Assembly (NCBI GenBank): GCA_023251775.1 | Contig: JAHEYC010000005.1 | Coordinates: 27,869-77,381, forward strand | Direction: 5' to 3' | Length of the DNA: 49,513 bases | DNA from: Sphingobacteriaceae bacterium | GTDB lineage: Bacteria; Bacteroidota; Bacteroidia; B-17B0; Aurantibacillaceae | In this document: piece after piece, positions 7,890 to 16,228 of the stretch | Layout: each line of letters starts with the position of its first letter | How positions within the stretch are numbered: position 1 is the stretch's first letter | The notes under the pieces: model-generated | Seen by the model: the letters and a program-made list of their open reading frames with translations, nothing else | Told to the model about the DNA's origin: nothing | Databases searched by the model: none | Translations under genes and position numbers: made by a program

Positions 7890-9564
7890 AAGATCTATAG
7901 ATCTCACCGAACTAGATCAATTGCTAAAAAACCCCAACGGGGTTACGGTAATTGATGTTAGAAGCGAAGAAGAATATAAAGAGAAGCATATTCCGTTTGC
8001 GATCAACTTACCGATCGGTAAACTTGAGTCAAAAAATTTAAATATAGATCTAACCAAGCCTATTGTCACAGTTTGTGGCAGTGGCGGTGGTCGTTCCGAT
8101 CGTTCGGCGAATTTTATTAGGGAGAATTACAATATTGAAGCTTATTTTTTAGAAGAAGGGACTTTCGGTTGGATCAAACGAGAAAATGAGAATACCGTTA
8201 AAAATAGATCCACACTTCAAAAAATACTTTCAAGAGGTCATTTACAAACCGACAGCGAAGATGAAAAATTAAAAAAGTCCACTTTACTCGTGATGGCAAT
8301 TCCTTTCGCACTCATGGGTTGCATGTGGGGCGTTTTGTATATGTACAATAGCTTGTTTCTACCCGGCCTCATTCCGTTTTGCTATGGCATTCTTTCATTA
8401 ATAAGTGTGGGGCTTTTTCTTGTGTTTCAACAATTCAAGTTCTTTCGCTTCAGTCAGATCTTGCTTATTCTGTTGCTGCCATTCTTTCTTCAGATATCTT
8501 TGGGTGGTTTCATTCCATCAAGCTCCGTAATACTGTGGGCTGTTATTTCTCCACTTGGGGCAATGGCATTTTACGAAGTAAAACGGTCCATTGGTTGGTT
8601 CGTAGCTTTTATTGTGATGATAGCAATTGCATTTTTTATAAATGATGATTTGCCCCAATACTTTCATTGGAATATATCGCAAACGTTTATTAATGGAATG
8701 TTTTTAATGAATGTGATTGGTGTATCCGTCATTATTTATCTTCTTCAATATTATTTCTTTAGCAAGCAGGCCGAGTTAAAAAAATCGGAACAAGAAAAAA
8801 GTGCTGTCATACACGAAAACAATCAAGAAATTACCGCTTCTATTAATTATGCAAAGCGAATTCAAGGCACAATGTTAGCCAATAAGGAATTACTTAAAAA
8901 TAATCTTTCGGAATTTTTTATTTTATTTAGACCTAAAGATATTGTGAGTGGCGATTTTTATTGGGCAACCACAAAAAACAATAAATTTTACCTTGCCGCC
9001 TGTGATAGTACTGGGCATGGTGTGCCGGGCGCATTTATGAGTTTATTGAACATCTCTTTTTTGAATGAGGCTGTAAATGAAAGAAATATTTTAGCACCAA
9101 ATGAGATCTGCGGTCATGTTAGAACCAAATTAGTGGAAAGCATTTCGCAAGATGGCGGACAGGATGGCATGGACGGTGTTTTAGTATGCATTGATAGAGA
9201 AAAGAAAAAGCTAAGTTTTGCTGCAGCTCACAACGCCCCTATTCTGATCCGCAACAATAAAGTTATAGAATTTGAAGCAGATAAAATGCCAATAGGAAAG
9301 GGAGAGAGAACCGAGAATTTTAAAGAGCAAACCATTAATGTAGAAACCGGAGATATTTTTTATCTTTATACAGATGGTTATACCGATCAATTCGGAGGGC
9401 CTAAAGGGAAAAAATTCAAATACAAACAAATGAAAGCTTTATTACAGTCAATTTGCAATCAAACTTTAACGGAGCAAAAGAAAATATTAGACGCTATAAT
9501 TAGCAACTGGAAAGGTGATCTAGAGCAAACGGATGATATTTTAATTATTGGATTTAAAATTTAA
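7879..9564 (+). CDS. Rhodanese - membrane - SpoIIE (PP2C-type) phosphatase fusion
   Basis: Residues 1-100 form a rhodanese domain with active-site Cys66 in CGSGGGR (CX5R loop). About 134-300 hold six or so membrane spans. A SINYAKRIQ coiled linker (about 310-335) leads to a SpoIIE/PP2C-like serine phosphatase (about 340-561) with the metal-binding motifs DIVSGDFYW, CDSTGHGVPGAFMS, MDGVLV and TDDILI. Such phosphatases normally dephosphorylate anti-anti-sigma (STAS) proteins. The rhodanese cysteine could sense persulfide or sulfane sulfur. Overlap with the MFS gene and a 6-nt gap to the DsrE gene place it in a sulfur-flavoured operon. The domain assignment is firm; the signalling link is inference. 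Confidence 0.87.
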   Translation: MENKRSIDLTELDQLLKNPNGVTVIDVRSEEEYKEKHIPFAINLPIGKLESKNLNIDLTKPIVTVCGSGGGRSDRSANFIRENYNIEAYFLEEGTFGWIKRENENTVKNRSTLQKILSRGHLQTDSEDEKLKKSTLLVMAIPFALMGCMWGVLYMYNSLFLPGLIPFCYGILSLISVGLFLVFQQFKFFRFSQILLILLLPFFLQISLGGFIPSSSVILWAVISPLGAMAFYEVKRSIGWFVAFIVMIAIAFFINDDLPQYFHWNISQTFINGMFLMNVIGVSVIIYLLQYYFFSKQAELKKSEQEKSAVIHENNQEITASINYAKRIQGTMLANKELLKNNLSEFFILFRPKDIVSGDFYWATTKNNKFYLAACDSTGHGVPGAFMSLLNISFLNEAVNERNILAPNEICGHVRTKLVESISQDGGQDGMDGVLVCIDREKKKLSFAAAHNAPILIRNNKVIEFEADKMPIGKGERTENFKEQTINVETGDIFYLYTDGYTDQFGGPKGKKFKYKQMKALLQSICNQTLTEQKKILDAIISNWKGDLEQTDDILIIGFKI

Positions 9565-9570
9565 TTATAA

Positions 9571-9924
9571 ATGAAGCTACTTATTAATATTAACGAAGCG
9601 CCCTACGAAAGCGAAAACGTTTACAATGCATTACGAATTGCAATGCAGTTTCAAAAGGACGACGAAAAGGCTAAGATCAGAATTTATTTACTTGCTGACG
9701 GGGTTCTCTGCGCCATTAGGAACGATAAAACCCCTGCTGGTTTTTATAATATTGAAACTATGATGGGAACTATTATTCAAAAAGGGGGCGTCGTTAAAAT
9801 GTGTACATCTTGCGGTGAAGCCAGGGGCATGAAAGATCTTAAATTAATTGACGGAGTTGAATGGACCAATTTAAAAACATTAACCTATTGGATCGCAGAC
9901 AGTGATAAGGTTTTGAATTACTAG
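9571..9924 (+). CDS. DsrE/DsrF-like sulfur-transfer protein
   Basis: The 117-residue soluble protein has the DsrE-like start (MKLLININEAPYESENVYNALRIA) and conserved cysteines: Cys47, and Cys78/Cys81 in MCTSCGEARGM, the usual persulfide-carrying position of stand-alone DsrE proteins. The family shuttles sulfane sulfur or binds small thiols. It ends the operon behind the rhodanese-SpoIIE fusion. Pairing of DsrE and rhodanese modules is common in sulfur relay systems, which suggests that the two exchange sulfur. Confidence 0.85.
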   Translation: MKLLININEAPYESENVYNALRIAMQFQKDDEKAKIRIYLLADGVLCAIRNDKTPAGFYNIETMMGTIIQKGGVVKMCTSCGEARGMKDLKLIDGVEWTNLKTLTYWIADSDKVLNY

Positions 9925-9978
9925 TATAATTTATACCCTACAGGATTTTTTATTTTACAATTTTAAAGGGAAATAGCC

Positions 9979-12252
9979 CTATTCCCCCTTCCTCTTTATC
10001 TTAAATCTTATTCCCGCATAAAACATTCTTCCATAAATTGGCCCCCAGATCATTGATGCATCAAAATATTTTCCGAATGGATTATCGGCCGACACAATTG
10101 GGTTTAACTGACGTTGATTCAAAGCATTTTCTACGCCTAAATAAATATCAAATTGCTTTTTGAATCCTGTTTTATAAGTTATTTGTCCATTCAAAATAAA
10201 ATACCAAGGCGATGAATTTGCTCTTGTATATCCTGCAGGGTTAGCTGATGTATTTGGCAAACGCTTACTTCCATTCCATTGTGTTGTATGATCAAATTGC
10301 CAATGTTTATTTTTTGTTTGATAAGATAGATTAATGAAGGCTCTATGTTTCCCTAAAAGATATTTTGGCAAAAGTGCATCGCTGTATTGCGTACGAGTAT
10401 CAATATAACGATAAGCAATACGCATATCCAATCGCTTTCTAACTTCCCAACTAAATTCTGTTTGTAATGTATTTGAAAAAGATCTTCCCTTTAAATTATA
10501 AAATAATACTTGTTGTGGATCTTTATCAATATCTACCACCACCTGATCTTTAAAATCGGTGCGATATACATCCAACACAAATTGCGCATCACGATAATTG
10601 AGTCTGAATTTTTGTAAATAGTTTATTCCATAATTCCAGGCTACCTCCGGGTTTAAACCATAAGGCATTGAAAAATTAGAAGGTGTTAAGATAAGATCCC
10701 TGGACGTAGCCATAAAAGCTGAATTCTCCGCCAAAATATTTGCGGTTCTTAACGCTCTTCCGCCGGAAACGCGCACAACGCTCTTTTCATCATTGAATGC
10801 ATAACGCATATGCAAGCGCGGAGTAAAAAACAAACCGTAATAATTATGATAGTCGGCGCGCAAACCTGCTACCACATTAAATTTGGTCATATAGGTATAG
10901 GTATACTCATAAAATACGCCTGGCACCGATTCTGCCCTTTTGAACTTATATCCTTTATACGTTTCAGAAATGCTGTCCCACATATAACTGGCACCCGTTC
11001 TGAATTTATGATCAGAATTACCCAAGATCCCTTGGAAAATATAATTAGCATAAAAAGTTTGCTGTTCACCTTTATAATTATTCAATCCGTAATAATTATT
11101 TTGCTTGTGCTTTAAAAAACTTAACTGCAATCCCATACTTGTTTCTATCTTGTCTCTAAACACAAAACCATTCTTCGTGAACACATCCCATTTTTCTGAA
11201 TTAATGCCAATGCCATAATATGGTTGCAATGCTCTCTCCATCGAACGATCAAACATCATTTGTCCACCAACACGTTCATCCAACACATAATTTCCTCCAA
11301 ATTGACCTTCATATCCTTTTTTTGTTTCATAATTTAAACGAGGCATGAAGTTATACTGTTTTCCGGTTGGAATATCCAAAAAACCATCACCATTAAAATC
11401 TTGCTTTAAAGGATTTAAACTAAAGTGTCCTAACAATCCTGAGCTCCAGATCTTGTTTAGTTTTGTTGCCAAATTAAGATTGTATTCGTTGCGTCCATTT
11501 GCATTTACATAGGCATTAAAAAACAATCGCTCTTCTTGATCAGGTTTTTGTAGTTCGGTATTTATTTGTCCCGTAAAACTTTCATAACCATTTATCACAC
11601 TTCCTGCACCTTTTCCTAATTGGATCGATTGTATCCATGTGCCGGGAATAAAACTTAAGCCGTAAATTGTTGCTAGTCCTCTTAAATACGGCATATTCTC
11701 CTTGGTAATTAAGGCATAATGTCCTGCCAATCCCAACATTTGAATTTGTTTTGTTCCGGTAATCGCATCCGCATAATTCACGTCTACCGATGGATTGGTC
11801 TCAAAACTTTCAGAAAGATTACAACAAGCGGCTTTGGCAAGTTCACCTTGCCCGAGTGTTTCTATTTTAATTGGGTTAAGAAAAGAGAATTGCGAGGTTG
11901 GGTTTCTATACACCACTTCTACTTCTTGCAAGGTTTTTGCATTGGACAAATAAAAATTAGCAATTAGCTTGGTTGTGTCAATTGAAAGCGTATCATTTTG
12001 CAATCCAATAAATGAGATCACCAATACGTTATTCTGATTAACCTTATTAAGTTTATAGTTTCCTTTAACATCAGTGCTCACGCCAATTGTTGTTCCCAGC
12101 CAATACAAATTTGCCCCGGGCAAAGCCGTGGTATCTTTCTTTTCACTTACTTCAAATACTCTTCCGCTAATAGTTTGTGCTTGGGAAAGAATGGAAATAA
12201 AGAAAAAAATAAAAATGTAATAAGCTCTAAGCCGCCACATCATTTCTCGCAT
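9979..12252 (-). CDS. TonB-dependent receptor, probably copper-linked
   Basis: The 757-residue outer-membrane receptor has a signal peptide, a carboxypeptidase-regulatory-like domain (about residues 28-110), a plug (about 120-235) and a 22-strand-type barrel ending in an aromatic-rich strand. The plug contains AACCNLSESFETNPSVD and GHYALITKENMP, characteristic of receptors found beside HMA copper proteins. Its start overlaps the end of the upstream HMA gene by 13 nt; the ATGs at 12243 and 12240 are alternatives. Together with the upstream HYC_CC_PP-type gene it forms a leftward operon likely concerned with copper or a copper chelate. The substrate is inferred from context. Confidence 0.88.
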   Translation of the reverse strand: MREMMWRLRAYYIFIFFFISILSQAQTISGRVFEVSEKKDTTALPGANLYWLGTTIGVSTDVKGNYKLNKVNQNNVLVISFIGLQNDTLSIDTTKLIANFYLSNAKTLQEVEVVYRNPTSQFSFLNPIKIETLGQGELAKAACCNLSESFETNPSVDVNYADAITGTKQIQMLGLAGHYALITKENMPYLRGLATIYGLSFIPGTWIQSIQLGKGAGSVINGYESFTGQINTELQKPDQEERLFFNAYVNANGRNEYNLNLATKLNKIWSSGLLGHFSLNPLKQDFNGDGFLDIPTGKQYNFMPRLNYETKKGYEGQFGGNYVLDERVGGQMMFDRSMERALQPYYGIGINSEKWDVFTKNGFVFRDKIETSMGLQLSFLKHKQNNYYGLNNYKGEQQTFYANYIFQGILGNSDHKFRTGASYMWDSISETYKGYKFKRAESVPGVFYEYTYTYMTKFNVVAGLRADYHNYYGLFFTPRLHMRYAFNDEKSVVRVSGGRALRTANILAENSAFMATSRDLILTPSNFSMPYGLNPEVAWNYGINYLQKFRLNYRDAQFVLDVYRTDFKDQVVVDIDKDPQQVLFYNLKGRSFSNTLQTEFSWEVRKRLDMRIAYRYIDTRTQYSDALLPKYLLGKHRAFINLSYQTKNKHWQFDHTTQWNGSKRLPNTSANPAGYTRANSSPWYFILNGQITYKTGFKKQFDIYLGVENALNQRQLNPIVSADNPFGKYFDASMIWGPIYGRMFYAGIRFKIKRKGE

Positions 12253-12587
12253 TTTCTATCGCGAAATTTGCAACATTGTGGTAATTTGCTATAAACTGCG
12301 TCGGGTGCTTTGTCATTTTCCACATCATGACCACATTTCAATATGGCCTGTTTTATTTGATCAAGCGTTACCTTTTCGGGTTTATATGTTATAGAAAGTA
12401 CCTGCGTCTTTGAGTCCCATTTTGATACTTTTACACCTTTTATATCAGCGGCGTTCTCAATACGCTCTTTACATTCGCCGCAATTACCCCGAACCGATAA
12501 GGTTGTGGTTACAACGGCGTTTTTTTCCTGGGTATTAGCCAAATTACATACTACGAATAGTATGATGAATATTATATTTTTTTTCAT
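12240..12587 (-). CDS. Exported HMA-domain metal-binding protein
   Basis: This 115-residue protein has a signal peptide (1-20) and a heavy-metal-associated fold whose loop reads GNCGECKERIENA, giving the Cys36/Cys39 CxxC copper site. A C-terminal extension adds CGHD, QCC and a final RDRKCEK, further thiol ligands. It would act as a periplasmic copper chaperone or sensor. It overlaps the TonB receptor start. The 103-bp gap to the upstream gene contains a small hairpin (12664-12679, tgctct/agagca) without a T tract. Confidence 0.88.
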   Translation of the reverse strand: MKKNIIFIILFVVCNLANTQEKNAVVTTTLSVRGNCGECKERIENAADIKGVKVSKWDSKTQVLSITYKPEKVTLDQIKQAILKCGHDVENDKAPDAVYSKLPQCCKFRDRKCEK

Positions 12588-12689
12588 TTTATTTATTATT
12601 AAATAAATTCCAAGATCTTTCGATCACATGATAGAATTTAAACTTATTGAACTGATAATATTTTGCTCTGAAAAGAGCACAACGAAACC

Positions 12690-13070
12690 CTAGATAAGGA
12701 TCGATCTATTTTTTAAATAAATAGGCGGTGACTCGTAAACTTCATTGATCCCTGAAAGAAAAGACGGGGCTGTTGCACAACTTAATGCATTATGAAGATC
12801 AGTAGTGTAGGTGTAGAAAAATGTTGCTTTAAAAATTGGCTTTGCTACCTCCGATCTTTCAGAGGAGATCCCATCCTGCATCAACTGCATTACCTTTACC
12901 TCATCTTTACAACAATCCTCATCCTCGCAGGCCATTTCTTCGCAATTACATGATGGTGCCGTGAAATAAGTTTCAAATGTGGCATCGCAACAATAATGCG
13001 CATATTGCGCCACTCCCATAATAGAGAATAAAAGGTTGAAGATGACTATAAAAGTTAATGTCCTTTTCAT
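12690..13070 (-). CDS. HYC_CC_PP-type exported cysteine-rich protein
   Basis: The 126-residue protein has a signal peptide (1-22) followed by AHYCC (Cys27-Cys28), a cluster with Cys41, Cys43, Cys48 and Cys53-Cys54, and a C-terminal SPPIYL motif. The HYC...CC...PP layout defines a Bacteroidota family that travels with HMA proteins and copper-type TonB receptors. Metal binding in the periplasm is likely from the cysteines, but the function is unproven. It is the first gene of the leftward copper operon; a TAAATTTG box (13079-13086, minus strand) lies 8 nt before its ATG. Confidence 0.78.
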   Translation of the reverse strand: MKRTLTFIVIFNLLFSIMGVAQYAHYCCDATFETYFTAPSCNCEEMACEDEDCCKDEVKVMQLMQDGISSERSEVAKPIFKATFFYTYTTDLHNALSCATAPSFLSGINEVYESPPIYLKNRSILI

Positions 13071-13078
13071 CTGATATT

Positions 13079-13153
13079 CAAATTTACTAAAAATCGAGTG
13101 TTATAACTAATACCAAGCAATAAGAGGGGTTAATTTTAAGGGGTTTTAACACT
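13079..13153. promoter_or_regulatory. Divergent copper-cluster promoter with an inverted repeat
   Basis: The region holds a minus-strand TAAATTTG box at 13079-13086 and an 11-bp inverted repeat with one mismatch, agtgttataac (13097-13107) and gttttaacact (13143-13153). It lies between two divergent operons and could bind a shared regulator. Confidence 0.45.
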
Positions 13154-13219
13154 AAATTCATCAACTAAACTTGTTCAGAACCCTATTAAGAACTCCTTGC
13201 GTTTGAATCTTAAATTTCT

Positions 13220-13227
13220 TACCTTTA
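13220..13227 (+). promoter_or_regulatory. Predicted -7 box of the rightward exported-protein operon
   Basis: TACCTTTA lies 9 nt before the ATG at 13237, implying a very short leader. Confidence 0.5.
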
Positions 13228-13236
13228 TCGTTCAAC

Positions 13237-13911
13237 ATGAAAAAACTTTTACTTCTTTTGTTACTTCTTTCTGGTCTTGGTGTAAAAAGCCAGGTGTTTA
13301 CCTATACAGCATCTCCAACCAATACCACGGATGTACCCGGAAGTTCACTTTATTTTCATATTGGATTTTACAACCCTACGTCTTCATCAATTACAATACA
13401 ATTCAACAGGTACACAAAATATAATCCTCCCTTCTGGTATTCATGCTTTTGTTTTATTCAATGTAACCCTCCAGCATTGGATTATGTTAACATAGATGTG
13501 CCACCTTTTTCATGGGGACCGCAAATGTCTATACTTTTTAAAAACGATTCTATTAACCCTGGTCAGGCAACAGCTAGTATTAAATTTAACCAAGTTGGTT
13601 TTGCAAATAATGCCGATACCCTGCATTTAACTGCAACAACCATTTTAGCAACAGGCCTAAAAACAAATTCAAACGCAAACTTATTTAGTTTCCCAAATCC
13701 AACTAAAGGAGAGTTTACGTTTATAACATCAGAGAGTTCAGTCTATCAATTATTGGTAACTGATATTAGTGGCAAAATTATTTATCAGCAAAAAGATATC
13801 ACCGATAAAAAACATATTATACAATTGGAAGATGAGCCTCAGGGAGAATATTTCTTAAAAGCAATTTATTCCACGGGCAAAATCGAAACAAAAAAGATCA
13901 TTAAAAATTAA
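13237..13911 (+). CDS. Secreted protein with T9SS C-terminal sorting domain
   Basis: The 224-residue protein starts with a strong signal peptide (MKKLLLLLLLLSGLGVKSQ) and ends with a type A sorting domain (FSFPNPTKGEFTF ... GKIIYQ ... GEYFLKAI ... KKIIKN, about residues 148-224), so it is exported by Sec and then the type IX system. The middle (about 20-140) is a beta-rich domain with Cys pairs in SCFCFIQC; no known family is recognised. It is first in a run of five exported proteins and only 3 nt from the next, which suggests a surface or extracellular function tied to the copper genes opposite. Confidence 0.8.
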   Translation: MKKLLLLLLLLSGLGVKSQVFTYTASPTNTTDVPGSSLYFHIGFYNPTSSSITIQFNRYTKYNPPFWYSCFCFIQCNPPALDYVNIDVPPFSWGPQMSILFKNDSINPGQATASIKFNQVGFANNADTLHLTATTILATGLKTNSNANLFSFPNPTKGEFTFITSESSVYQLLVTDISGKIIYQQKDITDKKHIIQLEDEPQGEYFLKAIYSTGKIETKKIIKN

Positions 13912-13914
13912 ACG

Positions 13915-14694
13915 ATGAAAAAACTTTTACTTACAATTTCACTTGGTTTGCTTGCAATAAGTTCAAATGCACAAGCTCCTGTTGATTTTACCTCAAACGA
14001 TTGCAACAGCGTTTCGCATAATTTATTTAACGAACTTAATTCGGGTAAAATAGTTTTACTGGCATGGGTAATGCCTTGTGGAAGTTGCACAGCAGCATGC
14101 CAGGTTGCTTGGAATGTAGCCAACAGTTATTCCGTGTCTAATCCCGGACAAGTGGTTTTTTATATTGCAGATGATGTTGGTACAACAAGTTGTGGCACCT
14201 TGAATAATTGGGTTATAAGCAATAGTTTAACTTGCACAACAAAATTTACAAATTCGGTCATCAATATGTCGGATTATGGAACGGTAGGAATGCCTAAATT
14301 GGTTGTGTTTGGAGGAATTTCAACACACTCAGTTTATTATAATGTAAATGGAAGCGCTAATATCAATACAAGTGCCGTTCAAAACGCGGTAAACCTTGCA
14401 CTAAATGATGTAACTGGGATAAACGAGATCTCGGTAACTACAAAAGACATAAAACTTTCACCAAGTCCCGCCTCAAGTTTTTTGCAACTAACATTTCAAT
14501 CAACTCAAACCAAAATTTATTCCGTTGACATTTACAACTCTTTAGGTCAAAAAAGTAAGTCACTTACCATTCAAAGTGTTTCGGGAGAAAATAAAAACTC
14601 GATCGACGTTTCTGAACTGCCTAACGGTGTTTATTTTTTAAAGCTAACCAGTGGTAAAGTTAGTGAACCAATTAAATTTATAATTGCACATTAA
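13915..14694 (+). CDS. Secreted thioredoxin-fold protein with T9SS sorting domain
   Basis: The 259-residue protein has a signal peptide (1-20), a thioredoxin-like domain (about 25-165) with active-site MPCGSC (Cys55-Cys58) and a further Cys62, and a type A sorting domain (about 178-259; LSPSPASSFLQL, GVYFLKL). Cys58-TAA-Cys62 makes a CX3C beside the CXXC, which recalls the copper site of SCO-type thioredoxin-fold proteins. In this copper-linked cluster it may be a copper chaperone or a disulfide reductase acting outside the cell. The cis-proline is visible in VGMPKLVVF. Its stop overlaps the next start. Confidence 0.82.
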   Translation: MKKLLLTISLGLLAISSNAQAPVDFTSNDCNSVSHNLFNELNSGKIVLLAWVMPCGSCTAACQVAWNVANSYSVSNPGQVVFYIADDVGTTSCGTLNNWVISNSLTCTTKFTNSVINMSDYGTVGMPKLVVFGGISTHSVYYNVNGSANINTSAVQNAVNLALNDVTGINEISVTTKDIKLSPSPASSFLQLTFQSTQTKIYSVDIYNSLGQKSKSLTIQSVSGENKNSIDVSELPNGVYFLKLTSGKVSEPIKFIIAH

Positions 14695-15362
14695 TGAAAA
14701 GAACAATTCTCTATATTTTCCTTTTTGCTGCATTAAGTTTTAATGCACAAACGTATACTATAAGTCCTGCGCGTTCAGTTACTTTTTCTGCTGTATTTTT
14801 TAGTGTCACCATAAATGATATCTACATGCAAAAGGCGCCCACAACAACGCTTAGCGTTACTTGGGAACTAATTTCCATAAATGTTCCTTTGGGTTGGGAC
14901 TATGCCATGTGCGATCTTGGAACTTGTCACACCGGTATTCCGGCAGGACCAACAACCATGTTCACCTCAACTGTTGGAGGAGCGGAAGCATTTCTTGGTT
15001 TAAATATTGATCCAACAAATATTGCAGGTAGCGGCGTTGTAAAAGTACGCGTTTACGTTACAGGCTCTCCTTCTAATGCCGATACACTTACATGGACCAT
15101 TAATGCAGCGCCGGCCGGCTTACAAGAGTTAGCATCAAACGATGATGTAAAGATCTATCCTAATCCGGTAAGTAATACACTTTATATTGACGCTCAAAAA
15201 TTAAATGCCAGATCTATTTATCTTACTGATGTATTTGGAAGAAAAGTAAATGCTCCATACACATCAACTACTATTGATCTTTCAGGCTTACCTGTAGGTT
15301 TTTATTTGGTAACTATTGAAACTCCCGAACGAACTTTGTTCAAACGCATCCTAAAAGAATAA
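14694..15362 (+). CDS. Secreted beta-sandwich protein with CX4CH motif and T9SS sorting domain
   Basis: The 222-residue protein has a signal peptide (1-19), an Ig-like beta-sandwich (about 22-135) and a type A sorting domain (IYPNPVSNTLYID ... GFYLVTIE ... FKRILKE). The sandwich carries Cys73-DLGT-Cys78-His79, a CX4CH motif like those in two other secreted proteins of this window. CX4CH is a minority haem c attachment motif and could alternatively bind copper. The start overlaps the preceding stop by 1 nt, and the next gene follows after 2 nt. No specific family is recognised. Confidence 0.78.
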   Translation: MKRTILYIFLFAALSFNAQTYTISPARSVTFSAVFFSVTINDIYMQKAPTTTLSVTWELISINVPLGWDYAMCDLGTCHTGIPAGPTTMFTSTVGGAEAFLGLNIDPTNIAGSGVVKVRVYVTGSPSNADTLTWTINAAPAGLQELASNDDVKIYPNPVSNTLYIDAQKLNARSIYLTDVFGRKVNAPYTSTTIDLSGLPVGFYLVTIETPERTLFKRILKE

Positions 15363-15364
15363 CC

Positions 15365-16228
15365 ATGCGTTTTAAGCGCGCAACTCTTCTACTCTTTCTG
15401 TGTTCGCTCTTGAGTGGATATGTATGTGCCACAAAGGTGTTTCAAAATCTTTTCATTAATCGCGGAATTCTTACAACTGTAAAAAGCACCACATTTCCTG
15501 TTCTCGCCTTTAATTCTTCCACAACTTTTGTTTCTGCTAATACTGTAGTTTCTTGTTTAAAGAATGATACATTAATTATTACCGTTACTAATAATGATAC
15601 CGCTTCACATGGTTTTAAAGTAAAAAATTATCCCGGGATCTCATATACTATAAATCCTGCAGCGAATATTACATGTACAGTATTACCAACGCAACGAAGT
15701 ACCTTTATTTATTACGATCATTTAGCTTATCCGCGCAACACTTATATGGGCTTAGCAGGGATCATTGCAGTAAAAGATAAACCCACAGACATTGTATATT
15801 ATTGGAATATAAAAGAACATTCAAGTCCTTATAATCAGCAATTGGGATATAACGTGAATTGGAATACTTACTATCCCGATTACTTTACCATCAATGGCAA
15901 AAGTTATTCGCAGCTGCAATTAGACCCAACGGTAAAAATAACTAACAATATTTACGATACCATTTATATTTATGTTGCAAACACCGGACACTCTATGCAT
16001 TCGCTGCATTTTCATGGCTTTCATCCAAAAAGCATTTTTACCGATTGCAAAAAGATCCAAAACAATTGGGCAAAGGATACGTGGGGAATGTTCTCAATGG
16101 ATGTGATGATCTTAAAATTAGTTCCAGATAAAAAAGGAAAATATTCGGTACATGATCATAATTTGGTTGCTGTTACCGGAGGAAATACACATCCCAACGG
16201 CATGTTCACCATAATGCAAATAAATTGA
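15365..16228 (+). CDS. Exported two-domain cupredoxin protein, type 1 Cys replaced
   Basis: This 287-residue protein has a signal peptide and two cupredoxin-like domains (about 40-138 and 145-287). The second domain carries HSLHFHGFH (His215, His217) and HDHNL (His263, His265), followed by TGGNTHPNGM (His276, Met280). The order matches the copper-ligand segments of multicopper oxidases, but the canonical HCH is HDH here, so the type 1 copper cysteine is absent; the HxH ligands of type 2/3 sites remain. It has no sorting domain. Its stop overlaps the TTG start of the next cupredoxin gene, so the two products may work as a pair. Confidence 0.82.
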   Translation: MRFKRATLLLFLCSLLSGYVCATKVFQNLFINRGILTTVKSTTFPVLAFNSSTTFVSANTVVSCLKNDTLIITVTNNDTASHGFKVKNYPGISYTINPAANITCTVLPTQRSTFIYYDHLAYPRNTYMGLAGIIAVKDKPTDIVYYWNIKEHSSPYNQQLGYNVNWNTYYPDYFTINGKSYSQLQLDPTVKITNNIYDTIYIYVANTGHSMHSLHFHGFHPKSIFTDCKKIQNNWAKDTWGMFSMDVMILKLVPDKKGKYSVHDHNLVAVTGGNTHPNGMFTIMQIN

